Assembly: GCA_934655875.1 (NCBI GenBank)
Contig: CAKUHB010000028.1
Span: 1-38,818, forward strand
DNA from: an uncultured Oscillospiraceae bacterium
GTDB lineage: Bacteria > Bacillota > Clostridia > Oscillospirales > Oscillospiraceae
Reading direction: 5' to 3'
Length of the DNA stretch: 38,818 nt
Below the pieces are notes generated by a model, which made no database searches, was not told the DNA's origin, and was given only the letters and a program-made list of their open reading frames with translations. A program made the position numbers and the translations under genes. This document shows, piece after piece, positions 7,904 to 16,318 of this stretch. How positions within the stretch are numbered: position 1 is the stretch's first letter; each line of letters starts with the position of its first letter.

Positions 7904-9805
7904 TTAGATGCCGAGAGCTGCGCGCTTTGCTTCGATCGCGGCGATCATCTTGTCGCCCAGGCTCTCAATGTTGGTGTCGACAACGAAGTGCGCCTCGACC
8001 CACTCCTTGCAGCCGCGGGCGTCACCCTGCAGAAGCTCGGTGATCTCGCTGGAGCCCTTGGAGTACGGATCGACGCCCAGGTATGTATCGATACCGGTCG
8101 CCACGACGTAGTTGCCGATGGAAACGGCCTTTTCAGACATCCATTCCGGTGCGCAGCCGCAGAGCGGAATCTGAGAAATGTTGATGCCCCAATCCTTTGC
8201 AAGATCGGAAGCAAGGATCATCATACGGGAGATATCAACGCAGGAGCCCATATGCAGGATGGGCGGGATACCGACCAGCTTGCACACGCGGCGCAGACCC
8301 TCGCCGCAGTATTCGGCGGCGTCGAGGTCCATGAGACCTGCCTTGGCGGCAGCCTGTGCCGAGCAGCCGGAGACGATGACGATGATATCGTTCTTGAGGA
8401 GCTTCTTCATGAGCTCGATGTGGGCGGTGTCGGGGCGGACCTTGGGGTTGTTGCAGCCGACCATCGCCACTGCGCCGCGCAGGACGCCCGCCTTGACGAC
8501 ATCCGCCAGAGGCTTCAGCGTGCCGAACGCGTCGACATGGGTGTTGCAGACGCCGTCGAGCTCTTTCTTGATGGCCTCGACCGAGTAGCCGACACGGGCC
8601 TTGGTCTTGAGGTTCGGGATGTTGACGAGCTCGGGCTTGCGGTTCTTGAAGTTCTCGACCGCCATCTTGATGATCGCCTTGGCGTTCTCCGCCGCGCTTT
8701 CCTCATGGAACTCGATGAAATCGGAGTCCGGCATGCGGGCGATGGGGGAGGTGGTGATGAACTTGGTATGGAAGCACTTGGAGAGCGGGCCGAGTGCCGG
8801 GAAGATGCACTGCACGTCGACGACGATAGCTTCGCAGGCGCCCGTCAGAACGACGTTTTCCTGCTGCAGGAAGTTACCGGCCATCGGGATGCCCTGACGC
8901 ATGGCGACTTCGTTGCCCGTGCAGCAGACGCCGGCGATGTTGATGCCCTTGGCGCCGACGGACTTGGCGAGCGCGACCATCTCGGGATCCTGCGAGTACA
9001 TGACGATCATCTCGGACAGGGAAGGATCGTGGCCGTGGACGATGATGTTGACCATGTCCTTTTCCATGACGCCGATGTTGGCGGTGGTGTCAACGGGACG
9101 CGGGGTGCCGAACAGAACGTCGGACAGCTCGGTACCGGCCATGGAGCCGCCCCAGCCGTCGGACAGACCGGCGCGCAGGGACTGCTTGATAAGCGCCTCG
9201 GGAAGAGACGAACAGCCCATATGCGTCATGTGCAGAGACTGCGAGACCTCGCGGTCGATGGCGCGCGGCTCGATGCCGGCGTCGTGCCACAGCTTCTGGG
9301 TGTGCTCGGGCGCGCGCTTCAGGAAGCGCTGTACGCCGAAGGGCTTGCCGTACTCAAGAAGCGCGGTCTCGGCGACCTCGTGGGCCAGATCATAAATGTC
9401 CTTGCCCTCGGACTCGATGCCCCACTCGGCAGCGATGCGCTTCAGCTTTTCGGGGTCCTTGACCTGATACGAGCCGCCTTCCTTCGCCTGATAGAGCGTG
9501 TGGCAGATCTGACGGCCATGGTCGGAGTGCGTGGCTGCGCCGCCTGCGGTGAAGCGCAGGTAGTTACGGCCGACAATGCCGTGCACGTCGCAGCCGCAGA
9601 TGCCGCGCGGCGCCTTCGGCGTGATGCGGCACGGACCCATGGAGCAAATACGGCAGCAGGTACCGGCTTCGCCGAAGCCGCAGTGCGGCGTCTGATTTTT
9701 GACGCGCTGCTGCCAGGAATCAGCGCCAACTTTCTTGCCGGTTTCAAGCAATTCGTTGGTAGCCGCTTCCATCTGTTCAATAGTGATTAAGCGATCCCAA
9801 TCCAT
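7904..9805 (-). CDS. cooS: anaerobic carbon-monoxide dehydrogenase catalytic subunit
   Basis: Ni-Fe CODH (CooS/AcsA), 633 residues, interconverting CO2 and CO. In the N-terminus Cys42 and Cys50 fit the D-cluster and Cys51, Cys54, Cys59 and Cys70/72 the B-cluster. C-cluster surroundings are recognisable as HGHDPS, the CCTGNE and GACEAIVVDVQC stretches, VGCNNPK, VSGCSAQAAAKAG and MGSCVDISR. The ATG at 9805 follows TAGGAGGATACATC. Being first in an operon with cooC and acsB, it is probably the acsA subunit of the CODH/ACS complex rather than a stand-alone respiratory CODH. Known role: supplies the carbonyl group of acetyl-CoA in the Wood-Ljungdahl pathway. Confidence 0.97.
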   Translation of the reverse strand: MDWDRLITIEQMEAATNELLETGKKVGADSWQQRVKNQTPHCGFGEAGTCCRICSMGPCRITPKAPRGICGCDVHGIVGRNYLRFTAGGAATHSDHGRQICHTLYQAKEGGSYQVKDPEKLKRIAAEWGIESEGKDIYDLAHEVAETALLEYGKPFGVQRFLKRAPEHTQKLWHDAGIEPRAIDREVSQSLHMTHMGCSSLPEALIKQSLRAGLSDGWGGSMAGTELSDVLFGTPRPVDTTANIGVMEKDMVNIIVHGHDPSLSEMIVMYSQDPEMVALAKSVGAKGINIAGVCCTGNEVAMRQGIPMAGNFLQQENVVLTGACEAIVVDVQCIFPALGPLSKCFHTKFITTSPIARMPDSDFIEFHEESAAENAKAIIKMAVENFKNRKPELVNIPNLKTKARVGYSVEAIKKELDGVCNTHVDAFGTLKPLADVVKAGVLRGAVAMVGCNNPKVRPDTAHIELMKKLLKNDIIVIVSGCSAQAAAKAGLMDLDAAEYCGEGLRRVCKLVGIPPILHMGSCVDISRMMILASDLAKDWGINISQIPLCGCAPEWMSEKAVSIGNYVVATGIDTYLGVDPYSKGSSEITELLQGDARGCKEWVEAHFVVDTNIESLGDKMIAAIEAKRAALGI

Positions 9806-9988
9806 CGATGATGTATCCTCCTAAATTTTGTTCTGGACCGCGGACGCACAGAGCACCCACGGTTACGGAAGGGGGGTATGTCCTGCAGACAAACCGAGCA
9901 GACGCATCAAGGCCCCGAAACCAAGAGCAGCAAAATGCGCCTTACATAGCTTGTATCCTATTTTAACAAGACAGCTGTGGAAAGTCAA
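9806..9988 (-). promoter_or_regulatory. cooS-cooC-acsB promoter and long 5' leader
   Basis: On the minus strand TTGACT (9988-9983) and TAAAAT (9965-9960) are 17 nt apart. Transcription would start near 9953, leaving a leader of about 150 nt. The leader holds a GC-rich central part with CCCCCC and GGGG tracts that could pair. I do not recognise a known riboswitch in it. Confidence 0.7.
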
Positions 9989-10063
9989 CCGATCTGAACC
10001 CGGTAGGGGGGATGCAAACAAATCCATTTTTATCGATATATTCTAATTATAATACAAAATAAA

Positions 10064-10103
10064 AAGCTGGAATCCGCGCAGTTTCGACGAAGATTCCAAC
10101 TTT
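10064..10103 (-). terminator. probable terminator of the MscS gene
   Basis: On the minus strand a stem GGAATC...GATTCC (10097-10092 with 10074-10069), extended by weaker pairs, is followed by AGCTTTTTATTTT. It lies about 40 bp past the stop of the channel gene. The stem is only moderate. Confidence 0.5.
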
Positions 10104-10142
10104 ATCACAAAAATGATATGAGATATGCGGATATTCTTTTTT

Positions 10143-10976
10143 TTATGAACCCATATGAACATTGATATGCGGATAGGTCATGCTCACACCGGCTGCGTCA
10201 AAGGCGGCCTTCATGCGGTCGAGCACGTCGTTGTACGCGTCCCAGTAATCGCCGGTGCGCACCCAGAAACGCAGAACGTAATTGACGGCGCTGTCGCCGT
10301 AGCCGGTCACGTGCGCCTCGACGGGGCGGTCCGGCAGGACCTTTTCGCAGCGCGCCGCCGCGCCGCAGAGCGTTTTGCGTACCGCGTCCGGATCGTCGTC
10401 ATAGGAGGCTGAAAAGCTCAGATCCACCCGCCGCGTCTCAGCCGAGGTGCAGTTGACGATCGCTGCGGCAGTGACCTGACTGTTCGGAATGTAAATAAGC
10501 TGATTGTCGTACGTACGCAGGCTCGTGTAGATCGCGCCGATGGTGAGGACGGTGCCGGCCTTGTCGCCGAGCTGGACGTAATCTCCGGCCCGGAAGGGCT
10601 TGGCCGTCAGGATCATCATGGCGCTGGCCACATTGGACAAAGAGCTCTGCACCGACAGCGAAACAGCAAGACCTGCAACGCTCAGGATCGCCAGCAGTGA
10701 CGATGTGTCAATGCCGAGCGTCCCAGCCACGAGCATGGTGGTAATAAAGATCAGAATGGCCTTGGCTGCCGTGCGCAGAAAGCCGAAAATGGTGTGGTCA
10801 AGCTTCGAATGGGAAAAGAGCTTGTCCGCAGCCTTGAGAATCAGCCGGATCAGCACCGCGCACAATACCAGCAGCACCGCCGCGTACAGCAGCTTCTCCA
10901 GCGTCAGCTTGGAAAAGAACGACTGCACCTGCTTTTCATCAATGGCCGTCTGGTCAAGAACGGAAGAAAGAAACAT
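10143..10976 (-). CDS. MscS family mechanosensitive channel
   Basis: 277 residues, the size of small-conductance MscS proteins. There is a short soluble N-terminus, transmembrane helices at about 28-48 and 65-90, and the pore helix with LAVSLSVQSSLSNVASAMMIL, the conserved Gly/Ala/Ser-rich TM3 pattern. The beta domain follows: PFRAGDYVQLGDKAGTVLTIGAIYTSLRTYDNQLIYIPNS, with the family PN motif. A C-terminal alpha/beta domain ends at VSMTYPHINVHM. It acts in the cytoplasmic membrane as a pressure-relief channel. CCGGAGGTACTT stands before the ATG. It follows ftsH by 67 bp with a hairpin between, so it may be a separate unit. Confidence 0.93.
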   Translation of the reverse strand: MFLSSVLDQTAIDEKQVQSFFSKLTLEKLLYAAVLLVLCAVLIRLILKAADKLFSHSKLDHTIFGFLRTAAKAILIFITTMLVAGTLGIDTSSLLAILSVAGLAVSLSVQSSLSNVASAMMILTAKPFRAGDYVQLGDKAGTVLTIGAIYTSLRTYDNQLIYIPNSQVTAAAIVNCTSAETRRVDLSFSASYDDDPDAVRKTLCGAAARCEKVLPDRPVEAHVTGYGDSAVNYVLRFWVRTGDYWDAYNDVLDRMKAAFDAAGVSMTYPHINVHMGS

Positions 10977-11005
10977 AAGTACCTCCGGAAGGATAACAGG
11001 AAATA

Positions 11006-11032
11006 CCGCGCCCCTGCAGAACAGGGGCGCGG
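11006..11032 (-). terminator. GC-rich hairpin after ftsH
   Basis: CCGCGCCCCTG (11006-11016) pairs exactly with CAGGGGCGCGG (11022-11032). There is no strong T-run on the minus strand (TATTTCC), so it may only attenuate read-through into the MscS gene. Confidence 0.5.
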
Positions 11033-11043
11033 ATATGGGAAAT

Positions 11044-13005
11044 TTATTCTGCGGCGGGATCCGCGTCCTGTTCGGGTGCGGATTCCGGTTCGGTGTCGGA
11101 GCCGTCTGTCAGCTTCTTGTTTTCCGCGTTCACATACGTCATGAACTCGTCGCCCGTGATGGTCTCCTTCGTAAGGAGGAACAGGGCGATCTCGTCGAGC
11201 AGCGAACGGTGCGCGGCAAGGAGCTTCTTCGCGTCCTCATAGCAGCTCATGAGCAGCTTGTGGATCTCCTCATCCGCTGCGGACGAGGTGGAGTCGGCGC
11301 AGTTCATCATCGTGCTGCCGTCCAGATACGGGTTCGAGACCGTGGACAGCGCCATAAGACCGAGCTTTTCGCTCATGCCGTACTGCGTGACCATCTTGCG
11401 GGCCAGCTCTGTGGCGCGCTCAATGTCGTTGGACGCGCCCGTCGTGGCAATGCCGAAGACGACCTGCTCCGCCGCGCGGCCGCCGAGCATCGTTTGCAGC
11501 TCGACGATCAGCTCCTCCTTGCTGGACAGGAACTTCTCCTCCTCCGGCATCTGCATGGTGTAGCCCAGCGCGCCGGAGGTGTGCGGGACGATCGTGATTT
11601 TGGAGACGGGCTGCGAATGCTTCTGCAGCGCCGCCACCAGCGCATGGCCGACCTCGTGGTACGAGACGATGCGCTTTTCCGTGTCGGTCAGGACGGTGCC
11701 CTTCTTCTCGGTGCCCGCAATGACCAGCTCGAACGACGTCAGAAGATCCTGCTGGTTGACGGCGTTCCGCCCGAGACGCACGGCGCGCAGTGCCGCTTCG
11801 TTCACGAGGTTCGCCAGATCCGCGCCGACCGCGCCGGCCGTCGCCTGCGCCAGCTTGTGCAGATCCACGTCCTCGGCCAGCTTGATGTTTTTTGTGTGCA
11901 CGCGCAGCGTCTGGTAGCGCCCGGCAAGGTTCGGCCGGTCGACAATGATGCGGCGGTCAAACCGTCCTGCGCGAAGCAGTGCCTTGTCCAGGATTTCGGG
12001 CCGGTTCGTCGCGGCCAGAATGACGACGCCCTTGCTCGAATCGAAGCCGTCGATCTCGGCCAGCAGCTGGTTGAGCGTCTGCTCGCGCTCGTCGTTTCCG
12101 CCGAATTTGGAGTCTCTTGTGCGGCCGATGGCGTCGATCTCGTCGATGAAGATAATGGCCGGGGCGACTTTCGCCGCCTGCTGGAACAGATCGCGCACGC
12201 GGCTCGCGCCGACGCCGACGAACATCTCGACAAAATCGGAGCCGGAGATGGAGAAGAACGGCACGCTGGCTTCGCCTGCGACGGCCTTGGCCAGCAGCGT
12301 CTTGCCGGTGCCCGGAGGGCCGACGAGCAGCGCGCCCTTCGGCAGCTTTGCGCCGATGGCGGCGTATTTCTGCGGGTTGTGCAGGAAATCGATGATCTCG
12401 ACGAGCGATTCCTTGGCTTCATCCTGACCGGCGACGTCGGCAAACGTGACGCCGGTGGATTTTTCCATGTAGACCTTGGCCTTGCTCTCGCCGATGCCGC
12501 CGATCCCGCCGATGCCGCCGCCCATCTTCTTCGACATGCTGCGCATCAGCAGGCTGAACAGGGCGTACATAATGATGATCGGCAGCAGCCACGTGACGAT
12601 GAAGGTCACAATCGGGCTGGCCTGCTCGACGATCTCCGTGTTGTACTCCACGCCCTGCGCCTTGAGCTGGGCGATGAGATCGTCGTTGGAGACGTTCGGC
12701 AGATAGCCGGTGTAATACAGCCGCTGCTGCGACGCGTTCCTTTTTGCCTCCTCGCGGGTCAGGATGACCATGCGGTCAGACTGGAACTCGATCTCGGCGA
12801 TCTCGTCATTGTCGAGCTTCTGCTGGAACTCCGTATAGGAGATCTCGGACAGATACGCGTTGGCGATCGAGGTATAGAGCGTGTTGATGAGCAGCGTCGC
12901 AACGAGCGCCGCGACCATCAATATGACGATCCTGCGTCCCTGCCGGCCGTCGTCGCCCTGGGGCTTGTTGTTCTGCGGCTTTTTGTTTTTGGGGTCGTTA
13001 TTCAA
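11044..13005 (-). CDS. ftsH: ATP-dependent zinc metalloprotease FtsH
   Basis: Membrane-anchored AAA+ protease, 653 residues. It has a charged cytoplasmic N-terminus, TM1 at about 26-45, an extracytoplasmic domain, TM2 at about 131-153, then the AAA module: Walker A GPPGTGKT (229-236), Walker B IIFIDE (284-289), second region of homology with AATNRPEILD and RAGRFDRR. The zinc site HEVGH is at 450-454. The C-terminal tail is acidic. Translation starts at TTG 13005, with AGAAGGTG about eight bases upstream; no ATG is suitably placed. It degrades unassembled membrane proteins and some regulators. It is divergent from the rlmB-like gene. Confidence 0.96.
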   Translation of the reverse strand: MNNDPKNKKPQNNKPQGDDGRQGRRIVILMVAALVATLLINTLYTSIANAYLSEISYTEFQQKLDNDEIAEIEFQSDRMVILTREEAKRNASQQRLYYTGYLPNVSNDDLIAQLKAQGVEYNTEIVEQASPIVTFIVTWLLPIIIMYALFSLLMRSMSKKMGGGIGGIGGIGESKAKVYMEKSTGVTFADVAGQDEAKESLVEIIDFLHNPQKYAAIGAKLPKGALLVGPPGTGKTLLAKAVAGEASVPFFSISGSDFVEMFVGVGASRVRDLFQQAAKVAPAIIFIDEIDAIGRTRDSKFGGNDEREQTLNQLLAEIDGFDSSKGVVILAATNRPEILDKALLRAGRFDRRIIVDRPNLAGRYQTLRVHTKNIKLAEDVDLHKLAQATAGAVGADLANLVNEAALRAVRLGRNAVNQQDLLTSFELVIAGTEKKGTVLTDTEKRIVSYHEVGHALVAALQKHSQPVSKITIVPHTSGALGYTMQMPEEEKFLSSKEELIVELQTMLGGRAAEQVVFGIATTGASNDIERATELARKMVTQYGMSEKLGLMALSTVSNPYLDGSTMMNCADSTSSAADEEIHKLLMSCYEDAKKLLAAHRSLLDEIALFLLTKETITGDEFMTYVNAENKKLTDGSDTEPESAPEQDADPAAE

Positions 13006-13064
13006 AAACGCACCTTCTTTCTGTAAGAAAACGTGGAAAATTCAGGCTTTGCAAGCTGTTTCAA

Positions 13065-13093
13065 ATCTTATCACACCCGCCCGGCTTTTACAA
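13065..13093 (-). promoter_or_regulatory. ftsH promoter
   Basis: On the minus strand TTGTAA (13093-13088) and TAAGAT (13070-13065) are separated by 17 nt, about 60 bp before the start codon. Confidence 0.65.
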
Positions 13094-13144
13094 GAAAGAA
13101 CCTGCGGCTGCCCGGTAAATTTTCTGTGAATTATGAGATTCTGA

Positions 13145-13173
13145 TTGAGGTTTCCAAAAGAAGCTGTTATAAT
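13145..13173 (+). promoter_or_regulatory. promoter of the RlmB-like methyltransferase gene
   Basis: TTGAGG (13145-13150), a 17-nt spacer and TATAAT (13168-13173). Transcription would begin near 13180, which makes the upstream ATG at 13189 nearly leaderless and favours the ATG at 13210. Confidence 0.7.
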
Positions 13174-13209
13174 GTAATTTGAATTACTATGACGAATACT
13201 GGAGAAGCC

Positions 13210-14025
13210 ATGGAACAGAAAAAATTCAGCCGGGAAAACTCCCGGTACGCGGGAAAACCCGCCTTCCGCCGCGCACAGCCGGATCCCGAGACGGCGGAAA
13301 ATCTGCTGGAGGGCCGCAACGCTGTGCAGGAAGCGCTCACAGCCGGCCGTCCGATCGATAAGGTCTATATTGCCGCCGGCGAGACTGACCGCGCCCTTGC
13401 CCGTCTTGCCGCCATGGCGCGCGAAGCAGGCGCCGCCGTCGCCGAGACGGACCGCAGAAAGCTCGATCAGCTCTCCGCGACCGGCGCGCATCAGGGCATC
13501 ATCGCCGTGGTGGCCGCGCACGCCTACGCGAGCGTGGACGACATTCTGGAAAATGCGAAAAGCCGCGGCGAAGCGCCCCTGATCGTCATTTGCGACGAGC
13601 TGTCCGACCCGCACAATCTCGGCGCGATCATCCGCACGGCGGAGTGCGCGGGCGCGCACGGCGTCATCATCCCGAAGCGCCGCAGCGTCGGCCTGACCGC
13701 CGTCGTCGGCAAGGCGTCCGCGGGCGCGCTGGAATATCTGCCGGTCGCACGCGTGTCCAATCTGGTCAGCACCATCCGCGAGCTGCAAAAGGCCGGCGTC
13801 TGGGTGTTCGGCACTGCTGCGGACGGCGATACGGCGCTGTATAAGGCCGATCTCAAGGGCCCGGCCGCCATCGTCATCGGCAACGAGGGCGAGGGCATGA
13901 GCCGCCTGGTCTCAGAAGCGTGCGACTTCAAGGTCAGTATACCCATGCATGGCCGCATCTCATCCCTCAACGCGTCGAATGCTGCCGCCATTTTATTATA
14001 TGAAGCGGTTCGACAGAGAGGATAA
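13210..14025 (+). CDS. rlmB: TrmH/RlmB family 23S rRNA (guanosine-2'-O-) methyltransferase
   Basis: 271 residues. The N-terminal substrate-binding domain (ENLLEGRNAVQEAL, then a small alpha/beta domain ending QGIIAVVA) is followed by the SPOUT methyltransferase domain. SPOUT motif 1 is LSDPHNLGAIIRTAECAGAHGVI, motif 2 is IVIGNEGEGMSRLV and motif 3 is ISIPMHGRISSLNASNAAAILLYE-like near the C-terminus; these form the trefoil knot that binds S-adenosylmethionine. The start at 13210 has GGAG five bases upstream; the ATG at 13189 has no ribosome binding site. By homology it methylates a guanosine of 23S rRNA, but TrmH paralogues are hard to tell apart, so the exact target is uncertain. Confidence 0.9.
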   Translation: MEQKKFSRENSRYAGKPAFRRAQPDPETAENLLEGRNAVQEALTAGRPIDKVYIAAGETDRALARLAAMAREAGAAVAETDRRKLDQLSATGAHQGIIAVVAAHAYASVDDILENAKSRGEAPLIVICDELSDPHNLGAIIRTAECAGAHGVIIPKRRSVGLTAVVGKASAGALEYLPVARVSNLVSTIRELQKAGVWVFGTAADGDTALYKADLKGPAAIVIGNEGEGMSRLVSEACDFKVSIPMHGRISSLNASNAAAILLYEAVRQRG

Positions 14026-14060
14026 CGGGACGCAGAGATTTACAAAACACGGAGCAGAGT

Positions 14061-16154
14061 ATGGAACCAACCAGGCGTCCGGAGGACGAAACACAACTGA
14101 ACAAGACGCCTGAGGAGCAGGGCAAAGCGCCAGAACCGCAGGAGCCTGCCTACTCGCTCGAGGAGATCATGAACGAGTTCGGCGGCTGGACGAAGCGCGA
14201 GCCGCCGCAGGCGCAGCCTGCCGCGAAAGCGCCGGAAGAACCGGAAAAGCCGGAAAAGCCCGCCGCAACGGCGGCTGCCGCCGTTTCCGGCGATACCATC
14301 CGCTTTGCGCCCATCCGCGATGAGCCGAAGAAGGAGCCGGAGCGCCCCGCGGTCTGGACGTATCAGGGCGAGCCGGATCCCGCGCCGCCCGCGTCCGATC
14401 CCAAAGAAGCACGCGAGCAGGCCCGCGCCGCGCGCCGGGAGAAGCGGCAGGCGGAAAAGCGCCGCCGCCAGCTCGAACGCTTCCAGAAAAAAGAAGCGCG
14501 GAAAAAGCGGGCACAGGAGCAGCCGGAGCATACCTTCGCGTCGCTCGCCGAAGCGTATCAGTTCTATGCGGCCGCCTCCGGCATCCGCCTGCGGCTGCTC
14601 ATGAGCGTGCTGCTGTGCCTTGGCTCGGTGGTGCTGCTGGTGCTGTCCACACCGGCTGTGATCGGCGGCGATGGCGCGCATACTGCCGTCTATGCCATGG
14701 TGATGCTGGGGCTTTTGATCGTGCAGGCGCTCGTGTCCTATGACGTGTGCCTGAGCGGCGTCACGCAGCTGCTGAAGCTCCGCTTTGATCATACCAGTAT
14801 GCTCTTTGCGGCGCTCATCGCCGTGATCGCGGACGCATTTTTTGCGATCGGCAGCGGCCGCACGCCGTTCTGCACGGTCGCGTCGATTCTGCTGCTGCTT
14901 GCGCTCTGGAGCCGGAGCCTGCTTTTTGAAGCCCGGCGCAAATCCCTGCGCGCGGTCGGCAACATGGAAGAGCCTGTCGCCGCCGTGCGGGAGGAGCAGG
15001 CGTGGCACGGCTACGACTGCATTTTCCGCGCGCCCGGCGACGCGGAGCAGTTCGCCGTCCAGCTCGAAATGCCGGACGCCGGCAGCCGCATCATGCGCGT
15101 TTACGCGCCCGTCCTGACGGTCGTGACGCTGGTGCTGTCCGTCCTGACGGCCCTTCGCAGCGGCGAGAGCTTTCTGTGGTCGTGGGCTGCCATGCTGCTG
15201 GCGAGCTACCCGGCAGGCATCCTGATCGCCTACGCAAGGCCGTTCGCTTCGTTCAGCAAGCGCCTGTACCGCGCCGGCGCAGCCGTGGCCGGATGGCAGG
15301 GCGCGCGGAACCTGTCCGGCGAAGCCGGGCTCATCATGGAGGACGCGGATCTGTTCCCGCCGCAGAACGTGACGCAGGGCGGCATGAAGATCTACGGCGA
15401 CCGCCCCGCACCCATGGTCATCGGCTATGCCACCGCCGTCGTGCAGACGGCAGGCAGCGGCCTTGTGCCGCTGTTCGAGCAGATGATGCACGACCAGAAC
15501 GGGCGGCGCTATACCGTCGATTCCTTCCGCCGCTACGAGGGCGGCGGCCTTGGCGCAACGATCCGCGGCGACGTGGTGCTGATGGGCTCCATCGCCTTTA
15601 TGAAGCTTATGCGCGTGCGCGTGCCGGAGGGCATCCGGCTCAAGCAGGCGGTCTATCTGTCCATCGGCGGCGAGCTTGCCGCGGTGTTCGCCCTCAACTA
15701 CGCCCCGGCGGAATCCGTCCGGGCAGGGCTTGCAGCCGTTCTGCGCGCGGGCAATCTCGTGCCGGTGCTGGCCACGCGCGACTTTATGATCACCCCGCAG
15801 TTTCTGAAGCTGCGCTACAAGATCCCGCCGGAGCATATCGAGTTCCCGATCGTGGAGGAGCGGGCGCGGCTGTCCTCGCCGGAGGCCGTCCATGCCGGGC
15901 GGCAGGGCGCGCTCATGGCGCGCAGCACGTTCGCAGCCTTCTCCGGCAGCGTCTGCGCGGCGCGGAGCATGCGCGGCGCGGCCATTTGTACGATCATCGT
16001 CGCCATTGCCGGCAGCGCGATCGGGGCGGCGCTGATGTTCTTCCTGACGTTCCTCGGCTCCAGCCTGTCCGCTTCGTGCTGGAACCTGTTTTTGTACACG
16101 CTTTTGTGGCTCGTTCCGGGGCTTCTGACGGGCGCACTGGCCGGACGGACGTGA
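14061..16154 (+). CDS. degenerate P1B-type ATPase-like membrane protein (probable pseudoenzyme)
   Basis: 697 residues. Residues 1-160 are hydrophilic: an YSLEEIMNEFGGW motif (31-43), Pro/Glu-rich linkers and a basic helical stretch (115-150). Hydrophobic segments follow at about 178-200, 210-225, 245-262, 270-288, 350-365, 373-391, 640-662 and 672-695. The order resembles a heavy-metal P-type ATPase. A TM helix with SYPAG (382-386) stands where CPC lies. MEDADLFPP (426-434) stands where DKTGTLT lies. An N-domain-like block DSFRRYEGGGLGATIRG (487-503) and VVLMGSIAFM follow. LAAVFALNYAPAESVRAGL leads to LATRD (570-574) in place of the TGD motif. The catalytic Asp, CPC, TGE and GDGxND motifs are all missing. 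It follows the rlmB-like gene by 35 bp, with GGAG before the ATG. The homology is my reading from motif order; I cannot name a function. Confidence 0.6.
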   Translation: MEPTRRPEDETQLNKTPEEQGKAPEPQEPAYSLEEIMNEFGGWTKREPPQAQPAAKAPEEPEKPEKPAATAAAAVSGDTIRFAPIRDEPKKEPERPAVWTYQGEPDPAPPASDPKEAREQARAARREKRQAEKRRRQLERFQKKEARKKRAQEQPEHTFASLAEAYQFYAAASGIRLRLLMSVLLCLGSVVLLVLSTPAVIGGDGAHTAVYAMVMLGLLIVQALVSYDVCLSGVTQLLKLRFDHTSMLFAALIAVIADAFFAIGSGRTPFCTVASILLLLALWSRSLLFEARRKSLRAVGNMEEPVAAVREEQAWHGYDCIFRAPGDAEQFAVQLEMPDAGSRIMRVYAPVLTVVTLVLSVLTALRSGESFLWSWAAMLLASYPAGILIAYARPFASFSKRLYRAGAAVAGWQGARNLSGEAGLIMEDADLFPPQNVTQGGMKIYGDRPAPMVIGYATAVVQTAGSGLVPLFEQMMHDQNGRRYTVDSFRRYEGGGLGATIRGDVVLMGSIAFMKLMRVRVPEGIRLKQAVYLSIGGELAAVFALNYAPAESVRAGLAAVLRAGNLVPVLATRDFMITPQFLKLRYKIPPEHIEFPIVEERARLSSPEAVHAGRQGALMARSTFAAFSGSVCAARSMRGAAICTIIVAIAGSAIGAALMFFLTFLGSSLSASCWNLFLYTLLWLVPGLLTGALAGRT

Positions 16155-16201
16155 GCGCGCGGGAAAAATGCAGATTTTCATGGGATTTCACAAGATTCTA
16201 A

Positions 16202-16230
16202 TTGCAATCCCATGGGGATTCGTATATAAT
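16202..16230 (+). promoter_or_regulatory. promoter of the EF-G-like gene
   Basis: TTGCAA (16202-16207), 17-nt spacer, TATAAT (16225-16230). The leader of about 80 nt to the ATG at 16319 contains GGGCGCGCC and GGTGCCCTGCC stretches that could fold. Confidence 0.75.
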
Positions 16231-16318
16231 GGATTCTAAAGGTCGGCGAAACTGAGATCTGCCGAGAGACAGGGCGCGCCGTTTGGTGCCCTGCCTGGAG
16301 AAAGGAGTAATTTTCACT

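Noticed and set aside
13189..13209. Upstream ATG of the RlmB-like gene
   Set aside because: It lies within about 10 bases of the predicted transcription start and has no ribosome binding site, whereas 13210 has GGAG.
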